Shown piece by piece: positions 1 through 8,421 of a stretch of 64,000 nucleotides of DNA. Below the pieces are notes generated by a model. The model was given only the letters and a program-made list of their open reading frames with translations, did no database searches and was not told the DNA's origin. Each line of letters begins with the position of its first letter. Within the stretch, counting starts at the first letter, position 1. The position numbers and the translations under genes were made by a program. The DNA is from Sporosarcina sp. P2 (GTDB taxonomy: Bacteria > Bacillota > Bacilli > Bacillales_A > Planococcaceae). The stretch lies in NCBI RefSeq assembly GCF_002743255.1, contig NZ_PDYY01000014.1, positions 1 to 64,000 of the forward strand, written 5' to 3'.

Positions 1-131
1 GACCGGAGGTTTGCCGCTCGCTTCCTTCAGATTCCACGTCACCATGGACACCCTTGCGTTGAGCTAACTGTTACTTCTGCCTTCACAGTTCGGGACTTGC
101 ACCCTATAGACTACACCCATGCTGGGCGCAC
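1..131 (-). mobile_element. Group II intron (class C), 5' end, cut by window edge
   Basis: Read on the minus strand from position 131 the sequence begins GTGCGCCCAGCATGGG and continues with the conserved domain I landmarks of bacterial class C introns, such as AGGGTGCAAGTCC, GAAGGCAGAAGTAAC, AACGCAAGGGTGTCC and GTGGAATCTGAAGGAAGC. GTGCG is the usual 5' splice-site start. The intron lies immediately downstream of the hairpin terminator of the minus-strand gene at 173-1732, which is the classic target of class C introns. Only the first 131 bases are present. Domains II-VI and any reverse transcriptase/maturase gene would lie left of the window. Identification is from remembered consensus, not from a search. 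Confidence 0.85.
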
Positions 132-135
132 ATCC

Positions 136-174
136 AAAAAACGACCCGATGAACATTCATCAGGTCGTTTTTTT
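136..174 (-). terminator. Terminator of the glutamate-synthase-like gene; intron insertion target
   Basis: The hairpin has arms AAAAAACGACC and GGTCGTTTTTT around a second paired block GATG/CATC. It has U-runs on both strands, so it could act in both directions. The group II intron begins five bases beyond it on the minus strand. Confidence 0.85.
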
Positions 175-1732
175 ACTCAATTGTATGAATTTTTCCACGC
201 TCGTCTTTATAGACTACATGATGTCGCTCAAACTTTGTTGGAGAATCCAAGCCCGCAGCCGCGGCCACACGGAATAATCCTTCCCTCATCGTCAAAATAT
301 AGTTGGTTACACGGAATTTCTTTTCTTCTACAACAAGCGCCCGCTGTAAACTCTTATCCGTCGTGGCAACACCGGCTGGGCAAGTATTCGTATGGCACCG
401 CTCTGCCATGATACAACCTACCGAAATCATGAAGCCACGTGCAACTTGTATTAGATCGGCACCTAAAGCCAATGCAATTGCTGCTTTATCAGGTGTGATG
501 ATTTTCCCTGATGCAATAACTTTTATTCGGTCCCGCACTTCAAACTTACGCAGCGCATCATCTAATAGAATAAGAGAAGAACGAAGTGGTAAGCCTACAC
601 TATCCGCCAAGTCTTGATAAGTAGCCCCAGATCCTCCTTCCGCACCGTCTAGCGAGATAAAATCAGGACCCATACCTGTTTCGGCCATATATGATGCCAG
701 TTCTTCAGCATCTTGTTTTCCTCCAATGACTATTTTAATCCCTACTGGTTTACCACCCGCGTGACGGATATCTTCAATGAATGAAAACAATGTTGGATAA
801 TCGTGGAACTGTTTAAAACGGTTCGGACTGTTGATAGAAGTATAAGCTTTCACATTTCGTATAGCCGCAATCTCTTCTGTGACTTTCTCTCCCTCTACGT
901 GCCCTCCACGCATTTTTGCTCCTTGGGCTAACTTGATTTCAAATGCCTTTATTTGTGGTATTTGTGCTTTCTCTTTTATTTTGTTCATATCGAACTGCCC
1001 ATCTTCTGTTCGGAATCCGAATAAACCTGACCCGATCTGCGCAATGATATCGGCTCCACCTACCAAGTGGTGGTCTGATACACCACCCTCCCCTGTGTTC
1101 ATCCAAGCACCTTGGGCCATACCAATCCCTTTGGATAGCGCAGTGATTGCATGATCTCCGAGTGCTCCATAACTCATCCCCGATTGCCCCAACAAACTGC
1201 GCACGACAAATGGATGCTCACAATTCGGACCTAATACAATCGCATCTTCCTCAGGTAACAACCAAGGCAATGTTGTCAATTCTTCGCGGTGTTCTTTACG
1301 CGAGAATAAATTGTCAGTATCCACTTCATAACGCATTGTGTTTACTAGATTATCATTATCCACCCGCATTTCTTCATTTTGCTTCGTGAACATGGCATTA
1401 CGAATGTAGTGACCAGGCTCCTGAAAGTCACGTTTAGATCCAAAACCGATGATACTGTTTAAATACTTCCCCGGCATCACCATATGTAAATATTCTTCAC
1501 GGCTGAATGGCTTGCCGCTATTGTCATCGTTGAATAAATACTGCCTCACCTCTGGCCCTGCCTTCTCAAACATATAGCGGACTCTGCCTAAAATCGGATA
1601 GTTGCGCAAGATTGCATGCTGCTTCTGACTGCGATCAAAAAAGTATAGAAAAATTCCAATACTAATCGGGATCGCCAATATGATTAGCACTACCAATGAA
1701 GTCGTGAAATTAATTCCTTCCAACCAATTCAT
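173..1732 (-). CDS. FMN-binding glutamate synthase family protein, membrane anchored
   Basis: The 519-residue protein has an N-terminal transmembrane helix (about residues 8-32) followed by the FMN-binding/synthase domain of the GltB family (PF01645 type). The segment with residues GCIMAERCHTNTCPAGVAT matches the cysteine cluster that binds the 3Fe-4S centre in glutamate synthases. The glutamine amidotransferase domain of true GltB is absent, so this is the stand-alone family whose physiological substrate is not settled. The ATG is preceded by AGGAGAGGGG. It is monocistronic, with its own terminator into which a group II intron has inserted. Confidence 0.88.
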   Translation of the reverse strand: MNWLEGINFTTSLVVLIILAIPISIGIFLYFFDRSQKQHAILRNYPILGRVRYMFEKAGPEVRQYLFNDDNSGKPFSREEYLHMVMPGKYLNSIIGFGSKRDFQEPGHYIRNAMFTKQNEEMRVDNDNLVNTMRYEVDTDNLFSRKEHREELTTLPWLLPEEDAIVLGPNCEHPFVVRSLLGQSGMSYGALGDHAITALSKGIGMAQGAWMNTGEGGVSDHHLVGGADIIAQIGSGLFGFRTEDGQFDMNKIKEKAQIPQIKAFEIKLAQGAKMRGGHVEGEKVTEEIAAIRNVKAYTSINSPNRFKQFHDYPTLFSFIEDIRHAGGKPVGIKIVIGGKQDAEELASYMAETGMGPDFISLDGAEGGSGATYQDLADSVGLPLRSSLILLDDALRKFEVRDRIKVIASGKIITPDKAAIALALGADLIQVARGFMISVGCIMAERCHTNTCPAGVATTDKSLQRALVVEEKKFRVTNYILTMREGLFRVAAAAGLDSPTKFERHHVVYKDERGKIHTIE

Positions 1733-1795
1733 AACCCCTCTCCTTTCTGATTGTTTGTACTGTACCTGTACCCTTGATAAGTAGCTGACTAAACG

Positions 1796-1838
1796 TAAAA
1801 AAGCCCTAATCCTTGAATGACTCTCAAGGATTAGGGCT
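1796..1838 (-). terminator. Terminator of the S-layer protein gene
   Basis: There is a perfect 15-bp stem (1802-1816 with 1824-1838), a 7-base loop, and on the minus strand a run of six T. Confidence 0.93.
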
Positions 1839-1876
1839 GGATCTTGCTAGATTGTTATTTTGTAACTGAAATTAGA

Positions 1877-4390
1877 TTATTTGCTTGCTGGAACATTTAC
1901 TTCGATAGTTTTTGTACCAACCGGTGTAGACTGTCCTTCATTCTTTACACTTACTACTAGGGTACCTTGCGCACCAGCTTTTACAGTACCAACAAGTTTA
2001 CCACCGTCTAATTGTAACTCGGTAACATCGTTAGTACTACCTGAATAGCTTTTTGCAACTGTACCTAATTCAATTTTTTTGTCATTGTTTGTAATGAAAA
2101 TCTTACCCTTATTATCAATACCTGGAGTGAATTCCGTTGATGTTAATTTAATACCTTCTTTTTTAAGCACTTGCATATCGACAGCTGTAGTAGTTATAGT
2201 CTTAGTATCTTCAAATACTACTGATGAAATAGTTGGAGTCGAATCCTTTACTGTAATAGTAACCGTCGCTCTAACAATATTTCCTTCTTTAATTTGAATA
2301 TCAGTAGTACCTGCTTTTACCGCTTGAACCGTTATTATACCATTAGCGTCCTTACCAACTGTCGCGATATTACTATCAGAAGAAGTTACGGTGTAATCAG
2401 CCACCGGAATCAAATCTTTAGCGATAAAGAAACCTTGGCTATTGTATTTATTCCAGGCTAGTTTGACTGTACCATCTTGTGAACCATCAATAGCATCAAT
2501 TGTTAAGTCGTCTGACGCAGAAACGGTTTCCAACTTTTTAGTAGCTACTGTTACATCATCCGATACAGCAACCGCTATATTGCCTAGAACCGTATCGCCA
2601 GATTTAACTTGGACAGTTGTTGTACCAACTTTTACTGCTGTTACTTTAACAACGGCCTTACCTTCTGCAACTGTTACAGGGGTTGCAGATACAGTAGCAA
2701 TCTCAGGGTCATTTGACACGACTGTTACATTGCCAGCAAACAAATCACCATATTGGTCTTTAACTACAATATTCGTGTCTTGATTTGCACCTACAATTAA
2801 TTTAGACTCTGTTGATGATAATGTTGCACTGCTTGCAACACGTTTACCAGCACCTACTGTAAGCTTAATATCCTTCGTTACATCTCCAACTTTCGCAACG
2901 ATTGTAACTTCACCTGTACTGATTGGTGTTACTTTTCCAGAAGAAGTGACTGTTGCTACACTTGGATTAGAAGAAGTGAATGTTGCTGTCGAATCAGTTT
3001 TTGTTGCTCCGCCTAGAGTAATAGTTTCTTCAACTTTTACATCTACCGCACCGTCTTCAAGTGAAATTTTCCCACTTTCCACTGTTACTCCAGCCTGCTT
3101 AACTGAAACTTTACTAATCTCAGAGACCGTAGTAGCGAAATCTAGTACTTTAACGTCTACTAATTCCGATTCAATAGTTTTTCCATCTTTGTCCGTAATA
3201 ACAACTTTATAAGAGAAGTCATTGCCCACTGCAAGTGCCTTCAACGTACCAGTTGCCTGCTCTGAGAACACAGCCGGTTTAGTAGACTGGAACGCAACCG
3301 TATAACCAGCATCCGTTAATTTCTTCATATCAACCGACTTACCATCAACGTTGAACGCTAACTTCTGACCAGCCTCGCCAGCTTTCACTTGAGTAGTAGT
3401 AGCTGTAACTTTTTCTACTTTAAACTCATACGTAAACTTATAAGAAGTAACTACGTCTTCTTCGCCTTCAGCTTCTGCTTTAGTCGTCAAGTTAAGAGTC
3501 GTTTCTTTACCCGACGTTAGTTCGTTTTTTAACTCGATTGTCGCTTTTGTACCGTCTTCATTCGCTTTAAATGAAGCCAGTTCATTTCCTTCAATCTTTA
3601 ATTGTTCTGCTTTCAATGTGTGTAAGTTCTTACCAACTAATTCAAGTTCCTTTTCACCAGTCGCTGTTACAGAAGTTATTTCCGCTACTTCCGGAGCTTC
3701 TGGAGTTTCAGATACTTCTACTTGAATCGTTTTATAAAGGAATGAAGCAAATTGTGCACGAGTTGTTGTTTCTTTCGGTCTGAAGTTTGGTGCAGCTGGG
3801 TTCGTAATGTCGAAGTAGTCTAATACGTCGATTGCAGTACGTGCTTCAGCTTTCGCCTTATTCAAATCTACTACATCTTTATCAAATTCTTGTCCTTGAA
3901 CGTAAGATAATAAGTCCGTTTTGTTAACTGAATCATATGCACGAACTAATACAACCGCCATATTTTCACGGGTAATAGAACCAGCCGCGCCTAATGATCC
4001 ATCTTCATATCCTCTAAATACATTGTTATCCTTTACGATTGCCGCTGATTGCAACAATTCGTCATTTGACTTCGATGTTAAATCTGTGAAGCGTGGATTT
4101 GTTTTATAGTCTGTCGGAATTGTATAACCTTTTGATACAAGCCATTTTCCCATTAACTTTACTACGTCAGAACGCGTTAAAGTTTTATTAGGCTTGAATG
4201 AACCGTCCGGATAACCACTGATAACACCTTCTGCTGCTAGTGCATCAATTGCTTCCTTATGTGAGTTAGTGTCGGCAACGTCATTAAAATCTGCTGCGCT
4301 GACTACTGGTGCCACCGCTGATGCAACTAATGCCGCTGATGCTACACCTGTTAGATACTTGCTGTACTTCTTTTTTGATTGTGATTTCAT
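1877..4390 (-). CDS. S-layer homology (SLH) domain surface protein
   Basis: The 837-residue precursor has a signal peptide (about residues 1-32, cut after VVSA). Three SLH domains (about 33-225) normally bind pyruvylated secondary wall polymer. The first contains GYPDGSFKPNKTLTRSD, the third NFRPKETTTRAQFASFLYK. The rest is a long string of Ig-like beta domains, several of Big_2 type (segments such as ATFTSSNPSVATVTSSGKVT). Size and composition (Thr/Val/Lys rich, no Cys) fit a structural S-layer protein. It has a strong AAAGGAGG site and a roughly 165-nt leader. It ends near a strong terminator. Whether it is the major S-layer subunit or a minor SLH protein cannot be told from sequence. Confidence 0.9.
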   Translation of the reverse strand: MKSQSKKKYSKYLTGVASAALVASAVAPVVSAADFNDVADTNSHKEAIDALAAEGVISGYPDGSFKPNKTLTRSDVVKLMGKWLVSKGYTIPTDYKTNPRFTDLTSKSNDELLQSAAIVKDNNVFRGYEDGSLGAAGSITRENMAVVLVRAYDSVNKTDLLSYVQGQEFDKDVVDLNKAKAEARTAIDVLDYFDITNPAAPNFRPKETTTRAQFASFLYKTIQVEVSETPEAPEVAEITSVTATGEKELELVGKNLHTLKAEQLKIEGNELASFKANEDGTKATIELKNELTSGKETTLNLTTKAEAEGEEDVVTSYKFTYEFKVEKVTATTTQVKAGEAGQKLAFNVDGKSVDMKKLTDAGYTVAFQSTKPAVFSEQATGTLKALAVGNDFSYKVVITDKDGKTIESELVDVKVLDFATTVSEISKVSVKQAGVTVESGKISLEDGAVDVKVEETITLGGATKTDSTATFTSSNPSVATVTSSGKVTPISTGEVTIVAKVGDVTKDIKLTVGAGKRVASSATLSSTESKLIVGANQDTNIVVKDQYGDLFAGNVTVVSNDPEIATVSATPVTVAEGKAVVKVTAVKVGTTTVQVKSGDTVLGNIAVAVSDDVTVATKKLETVSASDDLTIDAIDGSQDGTVKLAWNKYNSQGFFIAKDLIPVADYTVTSSDSNIATVGKDANGIITVQAVKAGTTDIQIKEGNIVRATVTITVKDSTPTISSVVFEDTKTITTTAVDMQVLKKEGIKLTSTEFTPGIDNKGKIFITNNDKKIELGTVAKSYSGSTNDVTELQLDGGKLVGTVKAGAQGTLVVSVKNEGQSTPVGTKTIEVNVPASK

Positions 4391-4561
4391 TAAATAATTT
4401 CCTCCTTTAGTTCGTTTATAAGCGTGATTGCTGGTTGGTTGTAGAGCAGCAGAAAAACCACTCTCTTACTCTCATACCCTCTTTTCCATTAAATAATCCG
4501 GCAGACTATTAAATAAATAAAGAATATGAAATAAAAAAGTGATTACTAGCTACTCCACTTT

Positions 4562-4596
4562 ATATTAGCATACTTTTCCACGATTGGTAATGGCAA
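4562..4596 (-). promoter_or_regulatory. Candidate promoter of the S-layer gene
   Basis: On the minus strand two overlapping options exist: TTGCCA (4591-4596) with TATGCT at 18 bp (4567-4572), or TTACCA (4585-4590) with TAATAT at 17 bp (4562-4567). Either gives a leader of about 165 nt before the ATG, as is common for S-layer genes. The 361-bp spacer 4391-4751 otherwise holds only the inverted repeat at 4632-4670 and the upstream region of the next gene. Confidence 0.5.
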
Positions 4597-4631
4597 ATGA
4601 TGGATAGCTAGTGCAAATTATGGAACCAGCA

Positions 4632-4670
4632 ACCTGAATGTACTATACAACTTGCATATTACATTCAGGT
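4632..4670. repeat. 11-bp inverted repeat between the S-layer gene and vanZ
   Basis: ACCTGAATGTA (4632-4642) and TACATTCAGGT (4660-4670) are perfect inverted arms 17 bp apart. It lies upstream of the S-layer promoter candidate on one side and about 80 bp before the vanZ-like gene on the other. It could be an operator or a hairpin. It has no U-run. Confidence 0.5.
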
Positions 4671-4751
4671 GACAAGCTTGTAACTTTGTAATGTCAAATA
4701 AAAATATAACTTGCTTGCATCAGAAGTTACTTTTCATGATACAATCCCCAT

Positions 4752-5228
4752 ATGAAAAAATTACTAGCTCTTCTCTTACTCATTAGCATGTTAGTCGGGC
4801 TGTCCATCTCATCCAGTCAGACATATGAACAGCAATCGCTTGTCTCTACATTACAAGAGTTGCTACCGGGGGAACCCGGGAAAGCTATCCTATCCACTTG
4901 GGAATTCAACTATTGGAATAGAACGATCTCTATTGAAGAACGTGGATATTATCACTTTGTAGAATTCCTGATCCGAAAAGCTGCACACTTCTTTACATTT
5001 GGTTTTTTAGCTTTGGTAATTTATTGGCTATTACCTAAACGGACAGGTCGCTTATTATTGGCCGCTTTATTTACCTTTCTGCTAGCGTGCGCTGATGAAT
5101 TGCATCAATATTTTACAGGAGGCCGCACAGCAACCATGCAAGACGTGTATTTAGACACGGCCGGCGCTGTAACGTTTCTTTTACTAGTAGCTATCGTTCG
5201 TGTAATTAAACGCTTACGTAAGAATTAG
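4752..5228 (+). CDS. VanZ family membrane protein
   Basis: The 158-residue protein has about four hydrophobic segments: the N-terminus, about 75-96, 101-116 and 136-152. It shows the VanZ-like signature: RKAAHFFTFGFLA followed by DELHQYFTGGRTATMQDVYLDTAGA. VanZ proteins confer low-level teicoplanin resistance in enterococci, but most Bacillales homologues have no assigned role. No Shine-Dalgarno sequence is visible before the ATG. A TACAAT -10-like hexamer ends only 6 bases upstream, so translation may be leaderless. Confidence 0.85.
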   Translation: MKKLLALLLLISMLVGLSISSSQTYEQQSLVSTLQELLPGEPGKAILSTWEFNYWNRTISIEERGYYHFVEFLIRKAAHFFTFGFLALVIYWLLPKRTGRLLLAALFTFLLACADELHQYFTGGRTATMQDVYLDTAGAVTFLLLVAIVRVIKRLRKN

Positions 5229-5320
5229 GTCCATAGCAATATTTAGGTTTTTAGTATTCCTAACGTTTTTATGAGCATAATACTCTATGTTATGATAGTA
5301 GCGAAACAGGAGGGTAATTA

Positions 5321-5620
5321 ATGAATAACTCAAGTGATCAGTTGATTCATTCGCTTAGCTATATTTCCATAAACCGAGTCGTGGATCGCTTAGAACAAAC
5401 CTATCAAAAGTCTTACCACACGATTTGTTTATTCCGAGATCGGATTACGACGTCCCAGAGAACTTTCCCTTTACAACATGTTTTTGATTTATCCTACCGC
5501 CCGTTCTCCGGACAATCGGGATTATTTTACTTGCACACAAATGAAGGAGTTTTTACATTTGAAATTGAAGAGGAGCCAGAACACTTCATTTCTCTATTCA
5601 AACAAATCCAATCAAAATAA
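5321..5620 (+). CDS. Conserved small protein of unknown function
   Basis: This 99-residue soluble protein has a strong AGGAGGG site 8 bases before the ATG and a candidate promoter TTTATG-17-TATGAT (5268-5296). No domain is recognised. The second half alternates hydrophobic and charged residues like a small beta-rich (PH-like) fold and ends in an amphipathic helix (EEPEHFISLFKQIQSK). It has no signal peptide or membrane segment. It is followed by a hairpin and appears monocistronic. Confidence 0.7.
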   Translation: MNNSSDQLIHSLSYISINRVVDRLEQTYQKSYHTICLFRDRITTSQRTFPLQHVFDLSYRPFSGQSGLFYLHTNEGVFTFEIEEEPEHFISLFKQIQSK

Positions 5621-5641
5621 GAGTCAAATAGTGTATAATTC

Positions 5642-5675
5642 AACGTCTTACTTCATATTTTGAAGTAGGACGTTT
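5642..5675 (+). terminator. Probable terminator after the 99-residue gene
   Basis: A 14-bp stem AACGTCTTACTTCA / TGAAGTAGGACGTT with one G-U pair and a short loop is followed by an interrupted T-rich tail. Confidence 0.65.
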
Positions 5676-5864
5676 ATACTTTTGTCTCCCAGGGTATAAA
5701 CAACTAAATAACAACAGAAACAAATTAAAACATTCATTAAAATGGCCTATTTGATTATATCTATTTATTCTCAAAATGGTATAATGTAAATGTATTCCAA
5801 ATGTAAAAAGTGATGAATGAACTAGTGAAAAGAATGATACTTCCTATATCGGAGGAGAGAAACT

Positions 5865-7277
5865 ATGACGGGGGAAAATGAGATAAACGCTGTGTGGCGT
5901 AAAATTAACGAAGTAAAAAATGATGGACGCCATGATTTAGTCATTAGACATGCAGAAGATTTATTAAGTAAAGGCATTTTGTTTTCTAATAAAGAAGCTA
6001 TTTTATCCGCTCATTACATTTGCGCTATATCCTATTACTACGTTGGAAATTATGAAAAGGTTCTTTTCCACATAGAAGAACATCACACACAGTGTATTTC
6101 GCATGGCGAGAAGTCCGATTGGATGCGCTCTTATTATTTGCAATACTTTGTCAGCTCATTCGCATTGGATTATACAAGAGGACAAAAATTACTAGAAGAT
6201 ATGCTATCCATCGCGCTAGAAATTGAAGACTATTCGTATATTAGCATGGCATACAGTCAACTAAGTCATCTGTACAATAAAATAGAACAATACGAGAAAG
6301 CTTTGGAGTTTGCGCAGTCGGCCATTTCTTTCGCAAAGAAGAAAGGTGTGGACAGAGAAATTTTAATGATTCGTGCGCATTTATACGCAATTGAATCCGC
6401 TATCAATCTACAAAGCCCTAATTGCGCGATGACTAGCCTACATTATTTAAGTCAATTACCTACTATAGACCATCATCCCCGTGAATTAGCAGTTCTTGAA
6501 ATTTTGAAAGGCAGATTTTATGAGTTCATAGGTGATTCTAAAAAAGCCTTCCATTTTTATACCAACGCCAAAAAACGAGAAGAAAAATGGAGAGATTACA
6601 CCCTCCTAAAAGAAATTCAGCAAAAACGCATTGTGTTAGCTGAAAAACTGTGTAGCTTTGATGAATTAGCCATAATCCAGAAAGAATACATCAATTTACT
6701 GCATGAAATTGAAGACAGTTGCTGGGTAAAAGTAGCGCTCGAATTGCAAATTCGTTTGCAAAGCTCTTCTACTAAAACTAGCGAAAACTTGGATTATTTA
6801 ACAGGTATCTATAACCGAAAATTTTTGGAAAAAACGACTAATTTATGGTTGGCCGAAGCAGTAGTAACTAAAAAATCCGTTGTGTGCTTGGTCTATGACA
6901 TCGACAATTTAAAAGCGATTAATGACACATATGGCCATCTAATTGGCGATGAAGCGATTAAATTCGTAGCGCATACTTCTATGAATGAAATTAGAAAAGA
7001 AGATGTACTTGCTCGATTCGGTGGTGATGAATTCGTTTTAGTAATGCAAGACATTTCATTAGCAGACGCAATAAAGAAAGCTTCTTTACTCGCTAGAAAA
7101 ATTGAGTCTTTGTCTACTTCTTCTAATGTGATACCCATTCCACTTACTATTAGCATAGGGCTTAGTGACAATAAAATGTGTAGCAAGCAATCTTTCAATG
7201 AATTGTTTCATTTAGCGGATCTCGCTCTATACAAAGCAAAAAAGAATGGCAAAAACCAAGTCGTCTCTTTCATATAA
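5865..7277 (+). CDS. TPR-containing diguanylate cyclase
   Basis: The 470-residue cytoplasmic protein has about 300 N-terminal residues of helical TPR-like repeats (for example EQYEKALEFAQSAISFAKKK near residue 150). A C-terminal GGDEF domain (about 310-470) follows. The active site GGDEF is intact at residues 386-390, and an RxxD product-inhibition site (RKED, 377-380) sits exactly five residues upstream. It should therefore make cyclic di-GMP with feedback control. There is no membrane or receiver domain, so the TPR part probably senses a protein or peptide partner. Its start has GGAGGAG, and an extended -10 (TGGTATAAT, 5777-5785) lies upstream. Confidence 0.92.
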   Translation: MTGENEINAVWRKINEVKNDGRHDLVIRHAEDLLSKGILFSNKEAILSAHYICAISYYYVGNYEKVLFHIEEHHTQCISHGEKSDWMRSYYLQYFVSSFALDYTRGQKLLEDMLSIALEIEDYSYISMAYSQLSHLYNKIEQYEKALEFAQSAISFAKKKGVDREILMIRAHLYAIESAINLQSPNCAMTSLHYLSQLPTIDHHPRELAVLEILKGRFYEFIGDSKKAFHFYTNAKKREEKWRDYTLLKEIQQKRIVLAEKLCSFDELAIIQKEYINLLHEIEDSCWVKVALELQIRLQSSSTKTSENLDYLTGIYNRKFLEKTTNLWLAEAVVTKKSVVCLVYDIDNLKAINDTYGHLIGDEAIKFVAHTSMNEIRKEDVLARFGGDEFVLVMQDISLADAIKKASLLARKIESLSTSSNVIPIPLTISIGLSDNKMCSKQSFNELFHLADLALYKAKKNGKNQVVSFI

Positions 7278-7286
7278 CCTACACAT

Positions 7287-7319
7287 GATACCTGTAAATT
7301 GGGTTTCATGTTTTTTTGT
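7287..7319 (+). terminator. Terminator of the diguanylate cyclase gene
   Basis: An imperfect stem ACATGATACC / GGGTTTCATGT is followed by a seven-T run. Confidence 0.7.
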
Positions 7320-7354
7320 TAACGAGAAAGTATAAATGATCGTACGCACTATTC

Positions 7355-7391
7355 AAAAAAGCTCACGCAGCAGTTATGCTGTGTGAGCTTT
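7355..7391 (-). terminator. Terminator of the yocH-like gene
   Basis: The stem is GCTCACGCAGCA / TGCTGTGTGAGC, with T-runs on both strands. Confidence 0.85.
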
Positions 7392-7398
7392 CAATTTC

Positions 7399-7980
7399 TT
7401 AGTTTAGTACTTTTACTTTTACATTCTTACGTCCCCATTCGTAGGCACGTGATTTATTCGGAATGAATACGTCGATTTTATTCCCTTTGATTGCCCCGCC
7501 AGTATCTCCAGCGATAGCATATCCGTACCCTTCAACGTGGACTTTAGTTCCTAATTCTATAACTCGTGGATCTACTGCAATGACTTTCAAGTCAGGATTT
7601 TTACGTAAGTTCAAACCTGTTCTTGTAATACCTGAACAACCATTACAATGTGCTGTATACGCTGTTGCACTTACCATAAGTTCTTTAGAGACATTCGCTC
7701 CATTTGAACGTGAAGGCGTGTTTTGTTTCTTCGGAGTACTAGCCGCCACTTTAGAAGACTTTACTAAACGTAATTTTTGTTTTGGATAAATAACTGTCGA
7801 TTTTAAGTTATTCCATTGTTTAATATTTGAGACAGACACTTTATGTTGTTGTGAGATTTTATATAGTGTGTCACCTTTTTTAACTGTATGAACTGATGCT
7901 GCAGCAGACGTTTCGTTCATTCCGCTTGTGAATAGTGTGATGAACATGGCTACTGTCAATGCAAATACTAATTTCTTCAA
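7399..7980 (-). CDS. LysM and 3D-domain secreted cell-wall protein (YocH-like)
   Basis: This 193-residue exported protein has a signal peptide (1-27), one LysM peptidoglycan-binding domain (about 31-74, HTVKKGDTLYKISQQHKVS) and a C-terminal 3D domain (about 101-193). The three aspartates of the 3D domain lie in AVDPRVIELG, AGDTGGAIKG and KIDVF. This is the architecture of B. subtilis YocH and related MltA-like/Rpf-like murein enzymes. The start is TTG, preceded by AGGGGTGG. A perfect WalR-type box lies about 45 bp upstream, agreeing with YocH being in the WalRK regulon. Confidence 0.9.
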   Translation of the reverse strand: MKKLVFALTVAMFITLFTSGMNETSAAASVHTVKKGDTLYKISQQHKVSVSNIKQWNNLKSTVIYPKQKLRLVKSSKVAASTPKKQNTPSRSNGANVSKELMVSATAYTAHCNGCSGITRTGLNLRKNPDLKVIAVDPRVIELGTKVHVEGYGYAIAGDTGGAIKGNKIDVFIPNKSRAYEWGRKNVKVKVLN

Positions 7981-8025
7981 TATGCCACCCCTAACGATTT
8001 AATAGCTTTAGCTTACCAAGACTAT

Positions 8026-8042
8026 ATTACAAAAAGATTACA
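8026..8042 (-). promoter_or_regulatory. WalR (YycF) box upstream of the yocH-like gene
   Basis: On the minus strand the sequence is TGTAAT-N5-TGTAAT, which fits the WalR consensus TGTWAH-N5-TGTWAH in both halves. A TATAGT -10-like hexamer follows directly. The function is inferred from the known B. subtilis WalRK regulon. Confidence 0.75.
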
Positions 8043-8256
8043 ATCGTGAAACAATGCCGTGACATCGGTACGTCTTATATTACAAATGGCAGGTTTCTAG
8101 TCAGATTTGTATGACAAATGAAGTCTTAAGTCCCACAAATTACATTGCATTTGGGTAGCTCCATACATTTTCAAGTGTTAATTGGATAAAACAGGGTAGT
8201 AATAAAACAGCCTAAAACATTTTCTATAAGACTAGAACAAAGTATATTCATAAATT

Positions 8257-8318
8257 AAGAGCCAACTGGCAAAGACTTTCTGTTGTAAATCGAAAGAAGT
8301 CACTACGGAGGCTTTTTT
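8257..8318 (+). promoter_or_regulatory. Structured leader / attenuator-like element upstream of mgtE
   Basis: The outer stem AAGAGCC pairs with GGCTTTT, the end of which is the U-run. Inside is a second stem GACTTTCT/AGAAGTC. The two stems are separated by an internal loop (about 10 nt on one side, 8 nt on the other). It ends about 104 nt before the mgtE start codon. It does not match the Mg-sensing M-box consensus as I remember it. It could be an unrecognised riboswitch-type attenuator or a plain terminator. I see no gene in the spacer 7981-8421. Confidence 0.45.
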
Positions 8319-8421
8319 ATTGGCCAAAATGACTTTAAATTATGTCTTATGGTTTCTTTCCCCCTATATGAGGGAATGATTGAATGACCGTAACTATTTA
8401 TAAACAAGAGAGGTGCGTTAC

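Noticed and set aside
2079..4109. Several plus-strand frames opposite the S-layer gene
   Set aside because: Shadows of a repetitive, Thr/Val-rich coding sequence. No ribosome sites or family resemblance.
4752..5228. Glycopeptide-resistance gene
   Set aside because: VanZ-family proteins are common in Bacillales without other van genes. No resistance cluster is present.
8100..8330. M-box (ykoK) Mg riboswitch before mgtE
   Set aside because: The conserved M-box core blocks as I remember them are not present, so only an unidentified folded leader is reported.
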